Below, piece after piece: positions 11,934-17,117 of a stretch of 17,117 bases of DNA. Location: positions 1-17,117 of the forward strand of contig JASHXW010000584.1 in the NCBI GenBank assembly GCA_030043395.1. The letters are read 5' to 3'. The notes under the pieces are model-generated. The model did no database searches and was not told where the DNA came from. It saw only the letters and a list, made by a program, of their open reading frames with translations. Each line of letters begins with the position of its first letter. Position 1 is the stretch's first letter. The stretch comes from Streptosporangiaceae bacterium. Lineage in GTDB: Bacteria; Actinomycetota; Actinomycetes; Streptosporangiales; Streptosporangiaceae. The translations under genes were made by a program, and so were the position numbers.

Positions 11934-14195
11934 CTAGCGCCACCAGGGCAGGCGCCGCATCTCCGCGACCCGCTCCGCGGGCTCCGTGATCGCGTCCGCG
12001 TGATCGCTCAGGTGCCTCAGGTGATCGCTCACCCAGACGATGCGCGAGTCGACGTGGCCGACCGCGATCTGAGCCGACTCGCCGCGCCGCCCGGTGGCAA
12101 CCTCCACCGGATCGCTGCGTCGCGCGCCGACCTGAACTGGTTCGCCGTGTCCCGGCCCGACGCCGGTCTCGGGGACCACCACCGATGCGGGCCGCGTTCC
12201 ATTCGGCCTGCCGACTTCCTCAGCGATCTGCTGGTAGAACTCGGCCAGCCGGCCCGCGTCGGAAGTCAGCGTGGCTGGCGTCGTCCCGACTTCGCCGTGC
12301 CCCCTGGGATTCACGGCGGTGCCCCGCCCTGGCAGGCTGGCTACCGAGTAGGCCGTGAGCCGGAGCCGGGTGGCCGCGGTGACCAAGGCCCACAAGTCCT
12401 CGCTCTTGAGGCGTTTGGCGCCCTGCTCGGCCAGGAAACCCCGGATGGCGTCATCGAGCCTGATGGCGGCACCTATGCTCGCGACGCCGTCCGGAGCATC
12501 GGCGCGCAGTCCCAGCGCCCAGTCGACCGCCTGGGTGAGATACGTGCTCCCGCGCTTGAACGCCTCCGCCAGATCATCGCCGACTACCGCCGACGCGCCA
12601 TGCGGCCAGAGCAGCAGTCCGACGACGAGGCTGACCGCGCAGCCCAGCGCCACGTCCTCGACTCGCAGCAGCCCGACCTTCCAGCCGACCGGCACCAAGA
12701 GGTTGAACAGGACGAGCACTGTGACGGTGAACCCAGCCTGGCCGAACGCGAAGGGCGCCGTGCCTGGCGAATACGCCGCGACGAGCACGGCGATCGGCAA
12801 TGCCGCCCAGAGCGCGGCACTGCCTGTGCCGATTCCCAGCAGCAGCGCCGCGCCGATTGCGAACCCGAGGCACGTGCCGGCGAGCGCGCGCACCGCCGTC
12901 GACCCGGTAGAGGCTGCGTTGGTGCGCAGTACCGACAGCGTCCCGAGTACCACCCAGAACCCGTGCTGGAGGTTCAGCGTGTCAGCGGCGGCGACCGCGA
13001 TGGCCAGTGCCACGGCCCCGCGCAGGCTGTTGCGGAAGGCGACCGACCGCGGGCTCACGTGCGTCGCGGCGCCGTGGACCGCAGTCCGTACTGCCGATCT
13101 CACGATCCCCGCATCGGTTCCGGTCTCGCCATACCAGCGAAGTCGCTCAGCGGCGACGGACTCCGGATCGGCTCGCCGCGAGGCGATCATCGCGTCAGCG
13201 GCGACGGACCGGACGACGATCGCGATCGACTGGACGTGGACGGCGTTCGAGGCATAGGCCTGCACGCTGGCATGATCTCCGGACAGTCGTTCCATCTCGT
13301 CGATGCTGGCTTGCCTGGCCCGGAAAAGCTCGGCCAGGTGCGGCACTGGCTCGGCGCCGGGCGCTGGACCGTTGCCGCTCAGCAGCGCGGCCACGTCGGC
13401 CAGCACGCTCGCGCTCGCGTCCAGCAACGCGTCGTCGGCCGAGGTGATCTCCTCGACATGGCCGTTGAGGTAGTCGCACGCCAGCGATCCGCACCACTCA
13501 AGCAGGTGAACGATGCTGCCGAGCGCCTGGTCCGCTGTCGTCAGCCCGGTGGGCCGGTAGGGCGACGTCACGAAGACGTTGCGCATCCTGAGCTTGGCTG
13601 CGGCTACCGCCTCCTTGCCCGAGTCCGTGGTCTCGCGACGAGCCGCCGCAGCAAGATAGGTTGCCAAGGCGCTGGCGCAGTCAGCCGTGGCCGCGCGCAG
13701 CCCGTATCCGGCGGGCCGGCGGGAAATCAGCAGGACTGCGGCGGTGCCTACCACCGAAGCCAGCCACCAGCCTTCCAGCCGGGACGGTAGCGCCGCGATG
13801 CCGCCTGGGGAAGCGACTGGCAGGACGTAGGCGAGCAGCGCCGCAGTCACGCCCGCGTAGGCGTTCGGCCCGGCAACACCGCCAAGGAAGATCGCGAAGG
13901 CCACCGGGATGGTGACCAGCGCGGCGAGCCAGATGACGCCGCTGACAGCCGTTCCGATGACGACGGCGACGGAACCGACCAGGGCGAGCCCGAGGTGCGC
14001 GATGGCCTTGTCCCGCCTCGTGCCAGCGAACGTGGTCAGGACCAGCGTGGCGAAGCTGCCGAACACCGCCAACAGCGCCATCTGGCCGTTGTGCAGGACG
14101 ACGAAAGTAAGGGCGAGCATCGACGGGATGACGATGGTCGCGCGCAGCGCGCGCAGCCCGGCATCGGGTGACCACTTCACCAGCCGGTCGGACAT
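11934..14195 (-). CDS. FUSC family membrane protein (aromatic acid exporter-like)
   Basis: A 753-residue membrane protein made of two half-repeats. The N-terminal half has about six hydrophobic segments (19-36, 38-58, 66-90, 92-108, 112-128, 144-158). A soluble, helical region (about 160-385) follows. The second half has another set of about six (390-405, 412-424, 435-455, 460-476, 486-502, 513-530), including the family-typical HGFWVVLGTLSVLRT (411-425). The C-terminal 220 residues are soluble. FUSC proteins (fusaric-acid-resistance and AaeB-like) are inner-membrane transporters, and some export aromatic acids. No partner adaptor or outer-membrane gene is expected in an actinomycete, and the substrate is unknown. 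ATG 14195 has no clear Shine-Dalgarno, so the mRNA might be leaderless or start elsewhere. It is divergent from the propeller gene across 138 bases. Confidence 0.87.
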   Translation of the reverse strand: MSDRLVKWSPDAGLRALRATIVIPSMLALTFVVLHNGQMALLAVFGSFATLVLTTFAGTRRDKAIAHLGLALVGSVAVVIGTAVSGVIWLAALVTIPVAFAIFLGGVAGPNAYAGVTAALLAYVLPVASPGGIAALPSRLEGWWLASVVGTAAVLLISRRPAGYGLRAATADCASALATYLAAAARRETTDSGKEAVAAAKLRMRNVFVTSPYRPTGLTTADQALGSIVHLLEWCGSLACDYLNGHVEEITSADDALLDASASVLADVAALLSGNGPAPGAEPVPHLAELFRARQASIDEMERLSGDHASVQAYASNAVHVQSIAIVVRSVAADAMIASRRADPESVAAERLRWYGETGTDAGIVRSAVRTAVHGAATHVSPRSVAFRNSLRGAVALAIAVAAADTLNLQHGFWVVLGTLSVLRTNAASTGSTAVRALAGTCLGFAIGAALLLGIGTGSAALWAALPIAVLVAAYSPGTAPFAFGQAGFTVTVLVLFNLLVPVGWKVGLLRVEDVALGCAVSLVVGLLLWPHGASAVVGDDLAEAFKRGSTYLTQAVDWALGLRADAPDGVASIGAAIRLDDAIRGFLAEQGAKRLKSEDLWALVTAATRLRLTAYSVASLPGRGTAVNPRGHGEVGTTPATLTSDAGRLAEFYQQIAEEVGRPNGTRPASVVVPETGVGPGHGEPVQVGARRSDPVEVATGRRGESAQIAVGHVDSRIVWVSDHLRHLSDHADAITEPAERVAEMRRLPWWR

Positions 14196-14239
14196 CTGCG
14201 CAGTTTAACTGGGCGCGGTTTTATGGCCAGCGCTGGCGC

Positions 14240-14267
14240 TTCCCTGGCCGGTTTATGGGAATATACT
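14240..14267 (+). promoter_or_regulatory. Possible promoter for the secreted propeller protein
   Basis: An AT-richer patch in the 138-base divergent region carries TATACT at 14262-14267, close to the consensus -10 hexamer TATAAT. A poor -35 candidate, TTCCCT (14240-14245), lies 16 bases upstream. The predicted start of transcription would be about 60 bases before the ATG at 14334. Only the -10 match is good, so this is tentative. Confidence 0.3.
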
Positions 14268-14333
14268 CCAAATCACAGTTCACCGGGATAATGCCTGCCG
14301 CAAGGGACAAGCGCGGCTCAAGGGACGGACACT

Positions 14334-15509
14334 ATGGATCGCACTCGCCGACGGGCCGCGGCCGGCCGCCTGACGCTCGTCCTCGTCGCGGCGGCGCTCG
14401 CGCTCACGACCTCAGTGGCGCCAGCCATGGCGCTCGGGGCCGCGGGCGGCACGCCAAAGTGGCGGATCACCAAGGTCTTCGGCGAGTCATACGGATACCC
14501 GCAACTCAGCGGCGGCACCGCGGTCAATGCCAGCCTCGCGTGGGTTGTCGGCAACACCTACATGACGTCCCAGGCGCTCTTCCTGGCCAAGTGGGACGGC
14601 CAGGACTGGAACCAGGTTTCCGGGCCGGCCAAGTTCAGCGACTTGCCGCCGTCCATGTCGCTGTCCGACAGCACCGTCGCCGCGTCGGCGAGCACCACCT
14701 GGACGTTCCCGTCGGTGTACGGGCCGAGCACGCGCACGTACGCGACGCGCCTGGCTGGCGGCAAGTGGACCACCTACTCGCTGCCGCACGCGTACCAGAT
14801 CGGCGCCGCCGCGATGTTCAGCAGTTCAGATGTGTGGGCCTTCGGCTTCGCCGTACCACGCAAGCCCGTGCTCGGCTACGGCCCGCCGTTCGTGGCGCGG
14901 TTTGACGGGCACAAGTGGCACACCGAATCGATGCCGGGAGTGCCATCCAGGGTGATCGCCCTGTCCAGCAAGAACATCTGGGCCTTCGGTCCGACCGCGG
15001 CGACGGCCGGGGACTTCAACCAGGCCTACATAGCCATGCACTGGACCGGCGGCGCGTGGCACTCGATGAGCATTCCGAGGATCAGGGCCCGAAACGGGAA
15101 GCTGGCCTATCCCGATGACCTGGCGGTCCTGCCAGGCGGAAGCCTGTGGGTCACCGAAGAGTTTCATTGCCCGCATCCTGGTTGCGAGCCAGCCCAGCCA
15201 TCGGGAGTCCTCCTGGCGCACTGGACGGGCAAGAGGTGGATTCGCGTGCTCGACGAGACCGCCTATGAGGCGGCGTCGCTGGTGCCCGACAGTCAGGGTG
15301 GCCTGTGGATCACTGCCCTGAACGTTGCCAAGGGTTCCTTCGCGTACCTGCGTTATGACCACGGCAAGCTCACGACGATGACGGTTCCGGCCAGTGTCAG
15401 CAACCTCAGCGATCCCATCGCGATCCCCGGCACGAACTCCGCGTGGGCCACCGGCGACACGTCGTCAGCCGGCCAGAGCCCGGGCGCGGTCCTGAAGTAC
15501 GGGCCGTGA
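14334..15509 (+). CDS. Secreted beta-propeller-like protein
   Basis: A 391-residue exported protein. MDRTRRRAAAGR and a hydrophobic core (13-29) form a signal peptide, with cleavage probably after AMA or nearby (about 31-36). The mature part repeats two short motifs in alternation. The first is aromatic-D/T-G-x-x-W: KWDGQDW (86-92), RLAGGKW (139-145), RFDGHKW (189-195), HWTGGAW (236-242), HWTGKRW (296-302) and a degenerate RYDHGK (340-345). The second is x-x-W-a-x-G: LAWVVGN, DVWAFGF, NIWAFGP, SLWVTEE, GLWITAL, SAWATGD. Spacing of 43-60 residues suggests a six-bladed propeller. Such secreted proteins usually bind surfaces or ligands and are not clearly enzymes; no catalytic motif is seen. Two Cys (279, 284) lie close together. 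ATG 14334 has AGGGAC 7 bases upstream. It converges on the thiolase gene with 18 bases between. Confidence 0.72.
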   Translation: MDRTRRRAAAGRLTLVLVAAALALTTSVAPAMALGAAGGTPKWRITKVFGESYGYPQLSGGTAVNASLAWVVGNTYMTSQALFLAKWDGQDWNQVSGPAKFSDLPPSMSLSDSTVAASASTTWTFPSVYGPSTRTYATRLAGGKWTTYSLPHAYQIGAAAMFSSSDVWAFGFAVPRKPVLGYGPPFVARFDGHKWHTESMPGVPSRVIALSSKNIWAFGPTAATAGDFNQAYIAMHWTGGAWHSMSIPRIRARNGKLAYPDDLAVLPGGSLWVTEEFHCPHPGCEPAQPSGVLLAHWTGKRWIRVLDETAYEAASLVPDSQGGLWITALNVAKGSFAYLRYDHGKLTTMTVPASVSNLSDPIAIPGTNSAWATGDTSSAGQSPGAVLKYGP

Positions 15510-15527
15510 CCGGCATGCGCTGACCGG

Positions 15528-16667
15528 CTAGCGGGGCTGCCTGCCAAGCACGAGCGCGCCGGAAGTGGCGAACATGCCGCCGACCCCGAGGACGACGCTG
15601 ACCTGGGGCTCGTCGACCTGAGCGGCGGCTTCACCGCGCAGCTGGCGGACCGCCTCCTGGATCGCGAACATCCCGTACATGCCCGTGTGGGTGTACGAGA
15701 GCCCGCCGCCGTTGGTGTTCATCGGCAGCGACCCGCCGGGCCCGGTGTGCCCCTCGGCGATGAACGCGCCAGCCTCTCCCCTGCCCACGAAGCCCAGCGC
15801 CTCAAGTCCGTAGATCGGCAAGTGCGCGAACGCGTCGTAGATCATCAGGTGATCGACGTCCGCCGTCGCGATCCCGGACTCCTCGAAGGCCGCCCGCCCC
15901 GCCAGCTGGAACGCCTGCGATTGCGTGAAGTCCTTCATCTGGGAGATCAGCGGGGTCTCGGTCGACTCGCCGGTGCCGAGCACGTGCACGGGCCGCTTGG
16001 GGAAGTCGCCGGCCCGGTCCGCCGAGGTGACGATCAGCGCGCCGCCGCCGTCGGTGACGAGGCAGCATTCCAGCAGGTGGAACGGGTAGGCGACCAGCCG
16101 CGATGCGAGCACGTCCTGGACCGTGATCGGGTCACGGTACATGGCGCGCGGGTTCCTGGCCGCCCACTGCCGCTGGGCGACCGCGACATACGCGAGCTGC
16201 TCATGGGTGAGGCCGTATTCCTTCATGTAACGCAGTGCCGGAATGGTGAACGCCGTCGGGGCGCCGAACGTGCCGTAAGGCGCCTCGAACTGACCTGGGA
16301 TCGAGGATGGCGAATGGGGCATGCGCGCCGCGCCGATCCTGGATCTGCCCGACTCGCCGTGCGTGATCAGCACGGTGCTCGCGTAGCCGGCCTTGATCGC
16401 GGCCGCGGCATGCCTGACGTGCAGCAGGAACGATGTCCCGCCGACGCCTGTCCCGTCCATCCAGCGCGGCACGATGCCCAGCGCGTGCGCCACCTGGACC
16501 GGGCCTGGTGCGCTGACGGTCGCGATTCCGTCGACGTCCTTCGTGGTCAGCCCGGCGTCGGCCAGGGCGTTGACCGCGCCTTCCAGGTGCAGTTGGAGCG
16601 TCGAGTGCCCCGGCAGCTTGCCGACCTGGTCGGTCTCTGCCGCGCCGGCGATGATCACCCCGCTCAA
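15528..16667 (-). CDS. Thiolase-fold protein of the SCP2/lipid-transfer type, possibly an aldolase
   Basis: A 379-residue thiolase-superfamily protein. It has an N-terminal GVIIAGAAETDQVGK start and a central segment HAAAAIKAGYASTVLITHGES (86-106). The second half has CCLVTDGGGALIVTSADRA (201-219), YDAFAHLPIYGLEALGFVGRGEAG (277-300) and NGGGLSYTHTGMYG (319-332), where a thiolase has the GHP motif. At the expected nucleophile position the sequence reads GVGGTSFLLHV (75-85), with no Cys. That resembles SCP2-thiolase relatives such as Ltp2, which cleave carbon-carbon bonds as aldolases with a DUF35 partner in steroid side-chain breakdown. The start is TTG 16667, which overlaps the stop of the DUF35 gene as TTGA and is preceded by GGGGAAG. 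An ordinary acyl-CoA acetyltransferase label would be the default; the missing Cys argues against it. Confidence 0.85.
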   Translation of the reverse strand: MSGVIIAGAAETDQVGKLPGHSTLQLHLEGAVNALADAGLTTKDVDGIATVSAPGPVQVAHALGIVPRWMDGTGVGGTSFLLHVRHAAAAIKAGYASTVLITHGESGRSRIGAARMPHSPSSIPGQFEAPYGTFGAPTAFTIPALRYMKEYGLTHEQLAYVAVAQRQWAARNPRAMYRDPITVQDVLASRLVAYPFHLLECCLVTDGGGALIVTSADRAGDFPKRPVHVLGTGESTETPLISQMKDFTQSQAFQLAGRAAFEESGIATADVDHLMIYDAFAHLPIYGLEALGFVGRGEAGAFIAEGHTGPGGSLPMNTNGGGLSYTHTGMYGMFAIQEAVRQLRGEAAAQVDEPQVSVVLGVGGMFATSGALVLGRQPR

Positions 16668-17077
16668 CGGGCTTCCCCGGCTGGCTCGAAGACGGGCAAG
16701 CTGACGTCGCCGCGCAGCTCGAACGTCACTTGCAGCGGCATGTCGAGCACCAGCTCTTCCGGCGTGTTCGGCACGCCGGTGATGTTCGTCATCATTCGCG
16801 GGCCCTCAGCGAGCTCGACAACGGCAATCGCATAGGGAGCTTCGTTCTCAAATCCAGGGGCAGGCCGGTGGCTGATGACGTAGGAATACAGGGTGGCCCG
16901 GCCGCTGGCCGCGAACCACTCCACCCTGGTCGAGCCGCACTCCGGGCACACGGGCCGCGGGTAGAAGTAGGGCTTGCCGCAGTCCAGGCAGCGCTGGAGC
17001 CGCAGCTCGCCGGCGGCGCAGCCGTCCCAGAAGGGCTGGGTGTCCGGAGTCGGCTCGGGGATGGCCTTGCCCGCCAT
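16664..17077 (-). CDS. DUF35 Zn-ribbon/OB-fold protein (thiolase or aldolase partner)
   Basis: A 137-residue protein with two short domains. An N-terminal helix, PDTQPFWDGCAAGELRLQRC, leads into a rubredoxin-like Zn ribbon with Cys30, Cys33, Cys44 and Cys47 (CxxC...CPEC). An OB fold follows, from about residue 52 (VEWFAASGRATLYSYVISH) to the end, with FENEAPYAIAVVEL in the middle. Proteins of this family are normally encoded beside SCP2-type thiolases and form complexes with them; in the known steroid system the DUF35 part of ChsH2 binds the aldolase Ltp2. The 4-base overlap with the downstream thiolase-fold gene fits a stoichiometric complex. ATG 17077 itself overlaps the stop of a gene entering from the right (TGATG). 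All metal-binding Cys are intact. Confidence 0.93.
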   Translation of the reverse strand: MAGKAIPEPTPDTQPFWDGCAAGELRLQRCLDCGKPYFYPRPVCPECGSTRVEWFAASGRATLYSYVISHRPAPGFENEAPYAIAVVELAEGPRMMTNITGVPNTPEELVLDMPLQVTFELRGDVSLPVFEPAGEAR

Positions 17078-17117
17078 CAGGCGCCCCGTCCGAGCAGCGG
17101 CCCGAACGAGCGCTCGA
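17077..17117 (-). CDS. C-terminal end of an unidentified gene (runs off right edge)
   Basis: In the minus strand, a frame enters from the right edge and ends at TGA 17079-17077. The last 12 residues read ERSFGPLLGRGA. The stop overlaps the DUF35 start codon by one base (TGATG), the style of tight operon coupling seen also at the next junction. It is too short to identify. In similar operons the upstream gene is often an acyl-CoA dehydrogenase or a hydratase, but that is only a guess. Confidence 0.5.
   Translation of the reverse strand, partial: ERSFGPLLGRGA

Noticed and set aside
11921..11940. Small palindromes at the end of the FUSC gene (AGCGC/GCGCT, GCGCTAGCGC)
   Set aside because: Too short to call a terminator or operator, and they overlap the stop codon.
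12000..13790. Long open frame on the plus strand opposite the FUSC gene
   Set aside because: It is antisense to a well-supported membrane protein. Its translation is Arg/Gln/Asp-rich with no recognisable domain, as expected of a GC-rich shadow frame.
1..17117. Search for CRISPR arrays, tRNA genes, insertion sequences or phage genes
   Set aside because: No regularly spaced repeats, cloverleaf-like sequences, transposase motifs or terminal inverted repeats were seen by eye.

Overview
The window is high-GC bacterial chromosome, almost certainly from an actinomycete. Codon third positions are strongly GC-biased. A DUF397 protein, a DUF4232 secreted protein, many GTG/TTG starts, and a KstR-type palindrome all fit a filamentous actinomycete or a relative. 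I cannot name a genus. No tRNA, rRNA, CRISPR array, insertion sequence or phage gene was seen. Coding density is high, and no gene-free stretch exceeds about 220 bases.

Layout. (1) The left edge holds the 5' end of a galT-like gene on the minus strand (1-218), then a small orphan DUF397 gene on the plus strand (437-673). (2) A minus-strand two-gene ABC-2 exporter follows: the ATPase (1501-2511) and its permease (692-1504), joined by a GTGA overlap. (3) Divergent from it, two short-chain dehydrogenases lie in tandem on the plus strand (2627-3388 and 3441-4376). A TetR-type palindrome sits in the shared promoter region. (4) Still on the plus strand comes a surface pair: a secreted or lipid-anchored SGNH protein (4478-5434) and an OatA-like acyltransferase-3/SGNH fusion (5460-7475). 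Their SGNH domains are close paralogues. (5) After a strong hairpin comes a minus-strand aldehyde dehydrogenase (7662-9170) with a near-perfect KstR-like operator just upstream. (6) A stand-alone OLD-type TOPRIM protein (9309-9914, plus) converges on an amidohydrolase (9993-11201, minus). (7) A DUF4232 secreted protein (11306-11854) and a two-domain FUSC membrane protein (11934-14195) are on the minus strand. (8) A secreted propeller-like protein (14334-15509) is on the plus strand. (9) The right edge holds a minus-strand operon with overlapping stops and starts: the tail of an unidentified gene, a DUF35 Zn-ribbon/OB-fold protein (16664-17077) and a thiolase-fold protein (15528-16667).

Common themes. 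The two SDRs, the aldehyde dehydrogenase with a KstR-like box, and the thiolase-fold/DUF35 pair are all parts commonly found in steroid or related CoA-linked lipid catabolism in actinobacteria. Their joint presence suggests a catabolic neighbourhood, though they are not one operon here. The thiolase-fold protein appears to lack the usual nucleophilic Cys, which raises the possibility of an aldolase-type enzyme rather than a thiolase. A second theme is the cell envelope: the AT3-SGNH pair, FUSC, the DUF4232 protein and the propeller protein. The most interesting signals are the duplicated SGNH module, the KstR-like operator, and the Cys-less thiolase with its coupled DUF35 partner.
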